Positions 52,001 to 63,584 of a DNA stretch of 64,000 bases are shown piece after piece (within the stretch, counting starts at the first letter, position 1; the number at the start of each line of letters is the position of its first letter). The notes beneath the pieces were generated by a model. That model had not been told where the DNA came from and ran no database searches. It was given only the letters and a program-made list of their open reading frames with translations. The translations under genes were made by a program, and so were the position numbers. Origin of the DNA: Onchocerca lupi (taxonomy: Eukaryota > Nematoda > Chromadorea > Rhabditida > Onchocercidae); contig JAOVVO010000421.1 in assembly GCA_028564675.1 (NCBI GenBank), positions 1 through 64,000 on the forward strand, in the 5' to 3' direction.

Positions 52001-55000
52001 AAGACAAAAAGAACAAGAAAAAAAGACAACAAAATATTTGTTATCTTCAAAAAATAACCATTATAAATCTCTATGTTTGTCTGGTGTTTTTATTTTATCG
52101 AAATATTAACTATCAATACATCTAATTAATAATCAATTTTCGATTAACTTATGAATAATCTAATTAATCAATCAATTCCCCAATTAATCCCTAAATGTCT
52201 GCTCAATTTATCTAATTTATATCATATTTAATTAAAGAATTTTCGCCATTCCCTATCATAATTGAATGCTTTTAACGAGCAAAGCAAAATGACTAATCAG
52301 TCGTGAAATGAAATTGCGGTATTATGTGGGAAAATTGAGACAATGCATGGAAATGTTGCGATTATTGTCATGGGAAAATTGCGACATTACAAGAAATTGG
52401 GAATATTGCGAGAAAGTTGCGAAATGAGAATGAAGAACGCAAACTCACATGTTTTCCATTCGATACAGTTCCATTTGATACCGTCTGATTGTCATTTTCA
52501 TCGGTGGGATATACTGTATGTCCATTATTTAGTCGATTTTTTGGTGTGGTCGAATGCAAATTATGCGCTGAAAGTAAAATCAAACGATTTTTTCTGATGA
52601 CTATCAGTTATCTCAGTGAAATAAATAATTAGCACAAATTAAGAAAATCAAAAGAAGAAAATGAGAGATTGTTGCTTCTCTAAATGATGGATAGTTTACT
52701 AGTGAACACAAAATTTGTGTTGAATTTTGAGATTTTCAAAAAAAAAAAAAAAAAAAAAAGCTAAATTATTTAAAAGTTGATCTTTGCAAATATATATCAC
52801 TAGCTTTTTTTTATTTGAAGTTGAAATAAAATTACATTAATCAATGAGAAAAGAATGATACAGATAGCTTGAAATTGATTTTTTTTTTTTTGAATGATTG
52901 ATTGATTTTTAGAGCAAACAATCTTCTTTCTAGTATTAAATTAAATTTACTTTATCAGTGAAATATCCCATCCAATTTTTCTGATAACAGATTAATTCTT
53001 TAAGGAAATCTTTCATTTTAGTATATGATCAATAATTCATTAATTTTATTTGAAATTATTTGAAAAATTTGAAATTCTCGAGAAAAAAAAAGACGAAATT
53101 AAATATCAAGCGAATGAAAAGAGAAAGCAATCAATGAGTTTCAACTTGTCAAAAACAAAGAATCGAAATGACCTGAAGTTGGGGTCAACTGTAGTATTCG
53201 TGATGGTTGCGAAGATCGAGCGGTGGCTGTTTGCATCGCAGGAATTGAAGAAGTAGTTGTAGTAGTAGTTGTTGTTGTTGTTGTTGTTGTGAGCAGTGAC
53301 TTTTGCTCCAAATCATTCAAACGACGTAATGTTTCAGCTGCTGTGGAACGCAAACACATCTGCAAAATATTGTGTGGTCGATTTTAAACTGATTTTAATC
53401 GATAATGATATGCTATGATTTGGATCGGATAAACAAAAGCAGACAGGGAGCTGGGAATACAGTAGACTAATCAAGAAGCAGAAGCAGAAAAATGGAGAGA
53501 AAGGAATATACAATGATGACGCGGATTCTGAAAGATGATCCGAAGATCTTTTGCTGCAAAAGAACATGTAATAACAAGGATTCTGAAGGATTCGAAGATC
53601 TTTTGCTACAAGAGCATAGGTAATAACAAGGATTCTGAAGGATTCGAAGATCTTTTGCTACAAGAGCATAGGTAATAACAAGGATTCTGAAGGATTCGAA
53701 GGTCTTTTGCTACAAGAGCATATGTAATAACGAGGATTCTGAAGGATTCGAAGATCTTTTGCTACAAGAGCATATGTAATAACGAGGATTCTGAAGGATT
53801 CGAAGATCTTTTGCTACAAGAGCATAGGTAATAACGAGGATTCTGAAGGATTCGAAGATGCCACAAAAGAATATGTAATAATGAGGATTCTAAAAGATCG
53901 GAAGATACAAATATCTCGAAAGAGCAATATCTAATTTAAAAAGCAACATAGAATGATATCCGTGGAGTTTTTCATATATATAATATTTATTGCATATTCT
54001 TGAAATTTTTTTTTCTTTTTTTTTTAAAAAGAGCACAGTAGTATCTATTAATATTCAGTTAAGGAATTATTACAATAATAGGAAAAAAAATTCAACAAAT
54101 AATTAATCAAAATTAGATTTAATAAATGAATGAAAATTTGAAAATTGTCAAAAATACAATGAAAATTCATTTGTAAAATGATTTAGAATAGTCAAATTAA
54201 AGATGGAAAAAAAAATTTGACGAATGATTTTTGCATAAACAGGCATCAAAATTTAGAACATTTAAATAGGCCAAGTGTGGGAAAAATTTTTCTTTTCATT
54301 TTTTTTTTTTTTTTTTTTTTTTTTTGCATAAAATTAGAAAAATTTTTCCGGTCATTGATAGCATCGAAAAGGACAAGCATCAATGTCAACTTCTGTGAAT
54401 AATTATATTTCTCAAAACTTTTGAAGAAATTATAAAATCGATAAAGCCACATATCAAACTTCTACAACTCAACTAATCAATGATCTAGTAGGATTGATTG
54501 AATTCTTGGACAACTTATTGATTGTTTATTATCTACGATTGAATATAATACGTAGGAAACATGAGTGACTGTATTGCATGATCGGAGAAACTATGAATGC
54601 TCGATGGATTCTGATTCATGAGCACTGATACATTCCATCTGAATGCTCGATGGATTCTGATTCATGAGCACTGATACATTCCATCTGAATGCTCGATGGA
54701 TTCTGATTCATGAGCATTCATATATTCCTTCCAGTCTAATGGAATTTAGTCTGAATTAGAAGTATGAAAGAAAAGAGAAGAATAAATTACTGACAAAATT
54801 CGAATGGATTATATCAGGCATTAGTTCATAGATAATTAAGGTGAGAAAAGAAGGGAATATAAATTACAAGTTCTTCCTCTTGCCATTTAATTTGACTTTC
54901 GAGGTCGGCGATACGATTCCATAATATCCCATCATTATCATCATTATCATCATCATAATCGTCATCATCATCATCATCATCATCATCATTATCAATGCTA

Positions 55001-55026
55001 CTACTACCATTCATGTTGTTTAACAT
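43071..55026 (-). CDS. elp-1: EMAP-like microtubule-associated protein (EML/ELP)
   Basis: 21 exons, 966 aa: 55026-54868, 53359-53173, 52567-52449, 50702-50461, 50320-50264, 49910-49746, 49547-49404, 48861-48792, 48419-48345, 48278-48147, 47868-47662, 47079-46945, 46389-46258, 45940-45815, 45632-45504, 45335-45204, 44904-44716, 44412-44344, 44186-44099, 43813-43596, 43196-43071. A poly-Asp stretch (14-23) precedes a coiled coil (WNRIADLESQIKWQEEEL) like the EML trimerisation domain. A poly-Thr run and a basic, Ser-rich region follow. The HELP motif (LNWVYGYRGKDCRGNLHELP) is at about 305-325. The rest is a tandem WD-type propeller array (HVRIWDS, SIWDWQKGKK, TIWNTNQ, YQWKLSKT at the end). EML proteins bind and stabilise microtubules. 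Exons 9 and 10 (residues 382-450) have no counterpart in vertebrate EMLs and can be skipped in frame. The first exon could instead start at an acceptor at 55032, so upstream exons are not excluded. Confidence 0.93.
47181..47216. repeat. (CT)n-rich microsatellite in an EML intron
   Basis: CT dinucleotides with a few interruptions, in the intron between exons 11 and 12. Confidence 0.85.
48086..48155 (-). promoter_or_regulatory. Inverted repeat across the 5' splice site of EML exon 10
   Basis: CCGGATGAGGT (48086-48096) and its exact reverse complement (48145-48155) face each other. In the minus-strand transcript the second copy is the exon 10 end and its GT donor (48146-48145). An inner 5-bp stem (TAGCC/GGCTA, 48102-48106 and 48112-48116) could stack inside. 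Pairing would hide the donor. Confidence 0.6.
49522..49600 (-). repeat. Tandemly duplicated 3' splice site of EML exon 7
   Basis: Two 39-base units (from 49522 and from 49561) each hold a T tract, CAG acceptor and the exon start TTATC..GATAAAGATTGTCGCGGG (minus strand, 3 differences). Acceptors open exons at 49547 and 49586. The offset is 39 bases, so the longer form stays in frame and adds 13 residues. Confidence 0.85.
53521..53908. repeat. 52-bp minisatellite in EML intron 1
   Basis: About 7.5 copies of a unit containing GGATTCTGAAGGATTCGAAG and CAAGAGCATAGGTAATAAC. Regular 52-bp starts at 53576, 53628, 53680, 53732, 53784 and 53836; the outer units are diverged. Confidence 0.93.
54594..54724. 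repeat. 46-bp minisatellite in EML intron 1, about 2.8 copies
   Basis: Units start at 54594, 54640 and 54686. Each contains GAATGCTCGATGGATTCTGA and ATTCATGAGC; the GCTC/GAGC ends make each unit partly palindromic. Confidence 0.9.
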
Positions 55027-58000
55027 ATTATCTGCAAAGCAACAATTAACAATCGCGATTATTCCTTTCAGTTAATTATTCAGAAATTTTCATTGTTAAA
55101 ATGATGGATGATCGGATTGAAAAGTGATAAAAGATTGTAAAATTAACAAGAATTTAATTAATTTAGTTTAAAAATATTTTTTCAACGAGTATTTCGCACA
55201 TGAATGATTTGATAATTTCGCGTCAAATCTTAATCTTATCATAAAATCTTCGAAAGAAATTAATTGAAGGTATAACAAGTTGAATTATAATTCGTAAAGT
55301 AAATTCATTTAACAAACTTTAACAGCTATTAGGGAAAGAAGGAGAGAGAAGAGAAATCAATAATCATTTCTCAGTAACCTTCGATCAGTAATATACATTT
55401 CCATAAATTAATGTTAAATGATTGATTATATTATAAAATAATAATAATCAGTGATTAATAACTGATAATCAGCCCAACTTTTTTTTGATTATTGAAAGAA
55501 AAAGATGAGGATATGGGTGCATTAATTATAAATTAATTATAAATTAGTAATTAAATAAAAAAATTTAACAAAATTAATTAATCTAGCAAGTAATAACTCA
55601 GTAATGGTACCTACAAAGTAAATTTAGGAATTGAAAAAATACGAACATATGAAATAGTTTTTTTATTTTTTATTCATAGCAATCAATTTTTAATGTTTGA
55701 TATTTTAAAATACATACACTGCGATTTCCTCTATCGTCTCCTGTGTTACCATGGTATCAAAAAATTTTCAAATTCCATGTTTATCAAGTAAATCTACTAT
55801 TTCTGGCATAATTATTTATCAGTAATTTATCTAGCAACAACAAAAATATACAAATAATATCCTGAGATTTTCCAATATTTCGGGATAATTTTTTGGACAT
55901 AATTGTTTTAATGATAAAAAAAAATTCCATTTCTCAAAATATACATATTTCATAAGTTTTATTTATAAAGATTAAATTGAAAATTAAATTGATAAATTTG
56001 TTGAAAAGCATTCCTGTACCTCACGAAAAAAATAACGAAAAAAAAGAAAGAAAAAAGCAATGACACTGATAAAAAATGATTGATAAGAACAATTAGAAAA
56101 AACTGATAATTTCAAACAGAGCAAATATTTGTGAACAAAAAAAAAAGTGCAAAGGGAGAAAATGGAAAGAATACTTCTCTTCGTTATGAATAATAGAAGC
56201 TGTCATCGTGGCAAAACCAAATCATACTTTTCTTTCATTTTTTTACTTTTTTGACAGTAAAAATCAAAAGTCATTTTGAAAATCAAACAATCGAATAGGA
56301 ATTATGCAAAATGCATTAAGAATCCTTCGGTAGATTCATCAACTCGGAGATGTGCCAAAATGAATTATCGACTAAATTCTGATATGATAAAGATAAATGA
56401 TAACAAGTATTTATCGGTATGTGTCTGTCTGTCGGTGTGTGTGTGTGTGTGTGTAAAAAAATGATAATATGTAATATGAATGATTTCTGTTTAACAATAA
56501 ATTAAACAGCATGTAAATTAATTTGACTAATTTGTTGTCATTAATTATTATCCAAAATAAAAAGTTCTTAATTTTCGAACAAATATATTCTATAAATGAG
56601 ATTAAGGTTCGCTGGCCGCACATATCAAATAAACAATTATAAAAGTTGATAAATTAAAAATTAAATTATATATACTATCAAGTTATTATAACAAGTTTAT
56701 TTTATTCCAAGCATTAATAAAATAATTCTCAATTATAAAATGTCAATCTTTCTGCTCAAAAAATCCATTATAATAAAAGCAATTACCATAATTATTCCGG
56801 AATTTGAATGATAGGATGTTAGTAATAAATGAATATCAAATTTGATATAATTTAATTACATATATTTCAAAGAATTTTTTCCTTTTCTTTTTTTTTTTAA
56901 ATCATTGGTAATGATTGTAATTAGCAATAATTAAATGAAGAAAATCTGTTGAAATCTCGAAATTTAAAAAGAGAGAAAATGAGCAAAAAAGCGGACATTT
57001 AATTGTTATTTTGATAAAAATGATCGATATGTGCATGTTATTATAATTATTTCAACAAATAGAGATCGATAAATTACTTTGATTTATGTTGTTTACATAT
57101 CTCGATTATTGATTGTATTTCAAACAAAATGGCATACATCAGCAATTAAGCAAATGAAGTCAAATGATGATAGAAAATGGAGGTGAAAAGTGAAAAATTT
57201 ATGATAATTTGAAAATATTTAATGAAATTTTCTTTCTAATTTAGATCAAACTAAAATGATGCATGAAATAAGCTTCTGATTACTCATTATATTATATTGC
57301 TCATTAATTATCGTTTATTTGCTCATTAATTATCCCATTTATCTATTCATTTATTAAAATTTAATCATGTTAAGCTATTATTGAACTATTATTTACGCAA
57401 TTGTTTATTTTTATTCAATCAAAAGTTAAATTGTAATAATTATTCTATTTAACAACTTTTTATTCTGCAAAAAAAAAAATTACATATAAATTACGAAATT
57501 TACCAGCAATTAAAAAAGAAAAGAAGGAAAAAGATTTTGAAAATAGAAGTCTCTCGCTAAAATTCCTCACAGAAAGTAATAACTTGTAAATTTGGTGTTA
57601 ATTCAAGAAATAGTTTTTCGAAAAAAAAAAATTTTAGTAAACAGAAAAAAAAAAAAAAGTTGCGCAAAACTGGTTCCATAAGTAATCTTTTGAATATTAC
57701 TGCTGTGTGTGGCAATTTTTTTACGATTCTTTTTTACAGTTTTCGATTGACAATGTTTTGTCGGAAATAATTTTTTCTTCAAATCATTTGCAGCCTTTTA
57801 AACATCCGCTACAGATGATCCATCCTTTGATTTGATCAGTTTTGATCAGTCCATCATCTGATCGATCGATATTCTGATATCGATATTCATCCATACAAAT
57901 GATGTCATTTCGTTCCGTTCAAAATTTTTCCATTCAGAAAATGAGAAGAAAATGTTGAAAGAAATGAATGAAATTGGAAAAAACAATATGAAAAATCGAG

Positions 58001-59673
58001 AAATGAAGTAAAAGCAAATTGATCTATTGAAGAATGAAATATTTCCAGTTTTATATTGTCATTAATATTAATATTAATATTATTATCATCAAATTATATT
58101 AATAGCAAAATAACAAAAATAGCAAAAAGCATTTTGAATCATTTCGGAGAAAAAATTCATTTTTGCAAAATTAAAAAACTATGCTTCATAAAACTGACAT
58201 TTAAATGATATTTTTAATAAAAATATCATTCCGTCTTGCTTCATATAAGTGAAGAAACAAAAAATTTCATAATTAATTATAATTAACAAAACTGAATGTA
58301 TCACATGACGAATCAATCATAGATTTCAAATGATTGCATAATTTCACTCATTGTTCATATTTCAATCATTTCATTTTGCTTTCTTAATTCGAGAAATATT
58401 CAAATTGTTCAAATTTGCGATTGTTTATTTTGATATAAAATGAAATAATCAAATGGCCTTCATGATAGTCCGGTTATATTTTGCATAATAACGAAGTTAG
58501 AATGGCAAATTATATCTAATTTTATTCGCAATTTTATTCATCAAACAGCAAAAATGACAGCAAACGATATAGTAATAATGTCAATTCTGTTGTCAAAGTC
58601 ATCATCAACATCATTTCTAGCTTTAATTCCCAAAAATCATTTACAAATCATAATTTGATCGTCAAGATTTCCAGATTTATTTGCAATCAATTAATTTCTT
58701 CCAAAAATCTTTGCTCAACAATTTGTCATTTGTAAATTCATTACATATCTATGACAAATCAGTGATATCATTGATAAACAATTACAGCAATTTCATATAT
58801 TGTTCAAAAAATACAAAAATATAAGAATTTAATGAATAAATTAATGAATTATGAGTTCTTTTTTTTTTTCTGAACTTTTTGAGCTATGAAAAAGTAATCA
58901 TTTCGCTATGAATTTTATTTAAATATGCATTTGATATTTGCTGAAACTTGAACTTTCCTTGCTATTAATTGTTCGAAGTTTTAAGGTTAATTTTAACTAA
59001 TTCTTGATTACATGTCGAGACTAGCTGATTGATTTAATACGGTACATGATCAATCTTCAACTAATAAACTTTTCCTTTTTTGCGGTAGCAGTAAGTTAAG
59101 AATAACGATATTTGGATTAGTTAATGTTATCGATTTATTGCATTTCAAATTCAAGAAATATTTAAAATGACTTACAACTACAGCAAACAACAAAAACAAA
59201 CTTGGAAATTTTAAGTTAGAATGCAAGCATATATTTCTTCCATTCAATTCACCCAATTTTTTTGAGCATTAGAAGTAGGATTCTGAAAATTATGGAAATT
59301 TTTGTGATTGTAAAGAAGTCGTCTATTCTTTGGATTCAGATGACAGCTAAAACATAAAGTGAAGAAATGACAATGCCAATTGCAAATTTGAAAAAAGATC
59401 AGAAACAGGAAAATTACTGAAATTGTCAAAAATCAAGTCCAATCTTTCCTTCATCAAATATCGAGAAAAAATGGCCAAGATAAAGGTTAAATCAAAAAAT
59501 TTATTTCAATGACAAAAACAATCAATAAACGAAAGGTGTAAAAGATAACCTGAAAAAAGATATGTAAAGATGAATTTCAGAAATTCAAAATAACGAAAAA
59601 ATTTGTCAGAATTGGAGAAAACAAAGAGAATGCTATCATCCGAATCATTTGGCAGTATGCGAAGTGAAAAGTT

Positions 59674-59928
59674 GTGATAATTAAAATCGTTTCAAAAGCA
59701 AAAAAAAAAAAAAAAAAAAATGACAAAGAAAATTATTGGTGGAAAAATCAGAACTCGATTAATAAAGATTTGAAAACTAAATCAAATCCAGAAATATTTC
59801 CAGTAAACAAGGAAAGAGAAGAGCACTTGAATCCGGGAATTGAGTTGAGCACAGCGAAATCTCAGATCATAGATTTGAATCAGAAATTCATGAAGGATAT
59901 GCCCAAAAATACGTCCTATTCGAAATAA
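59674..59928 (+). CDS. Doubtful 84-codon ORF
   Basis: The ORF starts shortly before a long A tract read as poly-Lys and then encodes a hydrophilic stretch (NPEIFPVNKEREEHLNPGIE and QIIDLNQKFMKD). There is no clear acceptor, no partner exon and no recognised family. It may be chance; it is listed because the second half is more protein-like than its surroundings. Confidence 0.15.
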   Translation: MIIKIVSKAKKKKKKNDKENYWWKNQNSINKDLKTKSNPEIFPVNKEREEHLNPGIELSTAKSQIIDLNQKFMKDMPKNTSYSK

Positions 59929-60471
59929 AACTAAAGAGGAATCTTTTTTTTTTATGAATAAATTAAAAAGTTACTATTTAATTTACATCGGAAATTATTA
60001 AAAATTGTAATCTTTTCTTATGGTCAAACAAGCTAAGTTTAAAGTTTTTTAAAGTTTAAATTCAAAATCGCTTGCAACATTTGTCGCCAAAATTTTTTTG
60101 AAATCCTAGAAAGGAAATTATAATGGATTGAGGCTCAAGAAACTTAGCTAGAATTAGGATTGTTTAAAAACTTAATTAGATGTAATGGAGTTTGAAAGAT
60201 TAGTTTCTGAATAATGCATCAGATAGATTTCTTCAAAAAATCACAATGAAACGAAAATTTAGAATCGTTTTTATCGTTTATTTTCATTTTGAAAACGATC
60301 AAACCACTTATTTTTAAAAATTACGCATTTCAATTCCATCATTTTACAATAGTTAAATTTTATGAATTATTTCCATTTTTGATTATCGGCCAGGATAAAT
60401 CGGACTATAATTTGCTAATATTACATGTCATCGAATTGATTAGGCCAGATGAAATAGACTTAAAAGATTAA

Positions 60472-60504
60472 TTAATCAGACAATAATTTAGATTGTCTGA
60501 TTAA
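60472..60504. repeat. 13-bp perfect inverted repeat
   Basis: TTAATCAGACAAT (60472-60484) and its reverse complement (60492-60504) flank a 7-base loop. A direct repeat GATTAACTTTTCATCA follows twice within the next 50 bases. Confidence 0.75.
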
Positions 60505-61808
60505 CTTTTCATCAGACATTTATTTGTCTGACTGATTAACTTTTCATCAAGAAACTTATTTTTCAATTAAAGTTGAGCACATAGAAATTAAATGCAGCGT
60601 CGCATTTGACTTTAGTGACTTCTTTTAATTGAGCTTACTTTTAAAATCCAAAAAATAAGTTGTAATTTATCTTTCGAATCTTAAAATTTAAATTTCATAA
60701 AATTAAATCTATCATATGAACCATATATGTCATATGATAGCGAAATAGATCAATTAGTTCTTTTGAATCAACTACTGTATGATAGGCATGTTGTCAAATT
60801 GATTTGAACACCTGAAGATGAAGATCGAATGGATAAGGTAAAGGTGAAAGGTCAAGAAGTAAATGACATAATAGAATGATTGGTGATTCATCGATTTGCT
60901 TGCAAGTAACTGAAATTGCTATTTGAAGACCAATTTCTGTCAAGAATCAGGTTATCTTGCCAAGTCTCATTTTTAATTAGGCTACTCTAAAGTGTTAATA
61001 TTTAAATAGCTGAAAAATATTTTGTTGAAATTTATCTTGCAAAAACCAACGCAAATATATTTGCAATAAAAAAAAAAAAATTATATGCAAATTTTTTTTT
61101 TTACTTTTACTTTCACTTTGTTATCGTTACTCTCGTTATATTATTTGTTTTCACGGATCGATAGAAATTCCTCTTCTTTTCTTCGGCTTTCCAGATTTCA
61201 GGATTTAGTATTAATTAAAATTTTCAAATAAATTTTAGTAATTGTTTTTATTTTCAAGTAGTAATCTTTATATCATATCCTAATAATTACCTGTAAATAA
61301 ATGATGTTAATATATTTCAAGATAAACATATATTTCGAAACATCAACAAATCCATTTCTTTTTTTGATTTTATTATTTTTTCTTCTTTTTAACTGTTATG
61401 TGATAATAAATAATTGAATACTCTTATAAATCATAATTGTATTAATTAAAATCTTCAAATATATTTTCGATACTTCAAAACTTTTCGGATCTCATTGTAA
61501 AAAATTGATAATATTTGCCTGCTGAATTAATTGATTTGTTTGTAAAATTTAAAATTTTAAGGTAACAAAATTTTCCTTTGCTTCTTTCGTACAATTCTGA
61601 AATTTCCTGCATAATACTTATCATATTTCTAGAATTAGCACAATTAAACGGTCTCATCCAGTGAAATGATTAAATAAGTAATCAATTAATTATATGCTGA
61701 GAAATAAAATTATCCATCAGAATAATAATAATAAAATTGAACGATTAAGCTAATTAAAGAGCTGTTTATAGTTGAGGAACTGGTTCACTTATCTTCTTCT
61801 ATAACGTA

Positions 61809-61866
61809 ATTTTCATGAACAAATTACTAGTCGTTGAAAAACGAATAATAATTTGTTCATGAAAAT
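61809..61866. repeat. 18-bp perfect inverted repeat upstream of the secreted-protein gene
   Basis: 61809-61826 and 61849-61866 are exact reverse complements (ATTTTCATGAACAAATTA). An inner 5-bp stem (TCGTT/AACGA) tightens the loop. It is about 315 bases upstream of the ATG at 62180. Confidence 0.8.
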
Positions 61867-62179
61867 CTATTATGGGACATTTCAATTTATTTATCTTTCT
61901 CGACGATGCTATTAAATGCATTTGTGCATTCATTTCATATTTCGATATTTTTAAATTTGTTTTAAATGAATTCAGATTACATAATTTTGCGCTTGAAGCA
62001 AGTAAATCTCATCGGATGATTTGATAATTTCAAGTTTTTTGATAAAATTTAATCTTTCTTATTGATACGAAGTGATTTTTGATAGTTAAACGTATCATTA
62101 ACACAGTCAGGAAATATTTTCATTGTTCTTGCTGTAATCATAATACGTATTATTATGTAATCATACTGAAGATTTCCAG

Positions 62180-63584
62180 ATGTTCCAGTTGCTTTTTGTC
62201 GTAATTCTCAGTTTTGGCTTACTTCGAGATGTGATACATGGATATTGTGGCGGTACAAATTGTGATCAAAATTTGGGAGAATCTTTGGGATCATCAAGAT
62301 GTACTCCAGTTAACTGTTATCATTATCATCATTATCATCATCATCATCATCGAAGAATGCTAGATTGTGGAATTGCTAATTGCAATATTGGCAAGAATGT
62401 TATTGGTGATAATTGTTGTAATTGTTGTTGCAATCAGATATCATCATCTCCTTCTGTAAATGATAATAATGATTGGAAAGGTGATGCATCTGCGAAAACA
62501 ACCGGATGCGGATTGTCATCAACAGATTGTAATTCGAAAGATGTTGATCCAAACAGTTCAACGGAAGGAAGTGAATCCTCGTCAGATGTATCATCAATTT
62601 CAGATAAAACATCATCTGAGATCGAATCAAACTGTCCACCTTGTCCTCTGCCATCTCCCTGTCCTCAATCTTCTTCTCAACCTATGACCTCAAGTCCTCA
62701 ACAACTCAACCAGCATGAGAATCAACCTATTACCTCAATTCCTCAACAACTCAACCAGCATGAGGATCAACCTATGACTTCAAGTCCTCAACAACTCAAC
62801 CTTCATGAGTATACACAATTGTTAACGAGAAATCAGACGTTACTGATGCTTCCCAAAGGTATGCGCATCATTCCATCTCCGCAGTTGGATTTGCTAACTA
62901 GCGGGAGTAGTCTGAAGTTTAACAATATTCAGGATCTTTACTTGACAACAATCAAACCATCATCAGGTTTTAATGAAAAGCTACCGGTACAGGTAGGCAA
63001 ATTTATCAATTTGAATTTTTTTCTATTTTTAAAATTTTCAGAAAAAATAAGAAACATTCCATTTGAGAATTAATTTTGAATTTTAAAAAATCAAATGAAG
63101 TGTTGAAAATAATGAAAAAAAAAAAAAACAAAAAAAAAGAAAGGGAAACACCATAAAAATAATTCAGTTGCTTAATTCTCTGACCAATTTGAATTTGCTT
63201 CCCATGATACAGTTTCAATTACTGATAAATTTGATAAAATTGAGTGTCATTTTAAAAATTTGAATATAAAACACAATGAAAGAGAGATGACATTTCAAAA
63301 TCAACTAGATACATGATCGTATCCGAAATGTTTAATTATTTGATAAAAATTTCCTATTTACCTAAAGCTATCAGCATCATTTTAATATTTAGCATCAAGC
63401 TGTTGATAATCTCCTATATGTTGCACGCGGTGCAGTGGTGCATGACTGTTGCACGCGGTGCAGCAGTGCAAGTTGCATGGCACGAAATAGCAATGCAATA
63501 TTATTAGCTGCAAACACATACAATATTAGACGGAATCGCAGAATCAAATGTAAAAGTTACGAGATGGCAAAATTGATGATGGCG
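62180..63584 (+). CDS. Secreted Cys/His-rich repeat protein, 5' part
   Basis: Two in-phase exons are visible: 62180-62992 (271 codons) and 63393-63584 (64 codons), ending at GTAAGT; the gene continues past the window. The N-terminus MFQLLFVVILSFGLL is a signal peptide, so the product probably enters the secretory path. The ATG directly follows a TTTCCAG acceptor, which may be a spliced-leader site. A cluster of 8 His in 10 residues (48-57) sits between CTPVNC and RRMLDCGIANC, followed by CCNCCCN. A Ser/Thr-rich stretch follows, then three 15-residue repeats (QPMTSSPQQLNQHEN type). Exon 2 encodes HQAVDNLLYVARGAVVHDCC and a Cys-rich segment. I do not recognise the family; metal binding or a cuticle/matrix role is only a guess. 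Confidence 0.7.
62678..62812 (+). repeat. Three in-frame 45-bp repeats
   Basis: Units at 62678-62722, 62723-62767 and 62768-62812 encode 15-residue copies of the form QPMTSSPQQLNQHEN. Small differences distinguish the copies. Confidence 0.92.
63420..63475 (+). repeat. 28-bp out-of-frame duplication inside an exon
   Basis: GTTGCACGCGGTGCAG occurs at 63420 and 63448. The 28-base offset means the copies are read in different frames within the same exon. Confidence 0.85.

Larger units (their letters stand above)
55032..62179. other. Seven-kilobase intergenic region
   Basis: Sequence between the divergent EML and secreted-protein genes. No exon with family features was recognised. It holds a (TG)n tract at about 56419-56454, many A/T runs, two weak plus-strand ORFs (59674-59928, 60289-60471), a 13-bp inverted repeat at 60472-60504 and a hairpin at 61809-61866. 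Promoters of both flanking genes probably lie here, and unseen 5' exons of EML are possible. Confidence 0.55.

Noticed and set aside
53521..53908. Repeat array considered as a CRISPR array
   Set aside because: Units are contiguous tandem copies with no unique spacers, in an intron of a eukaryotic gene.
60289..60471. 60-codon plus-strand ORF
   Set aside because: Protein-like in part (IELIRPDEIDLKD) but no acceptor, no partner exon and no known family; too short to support.
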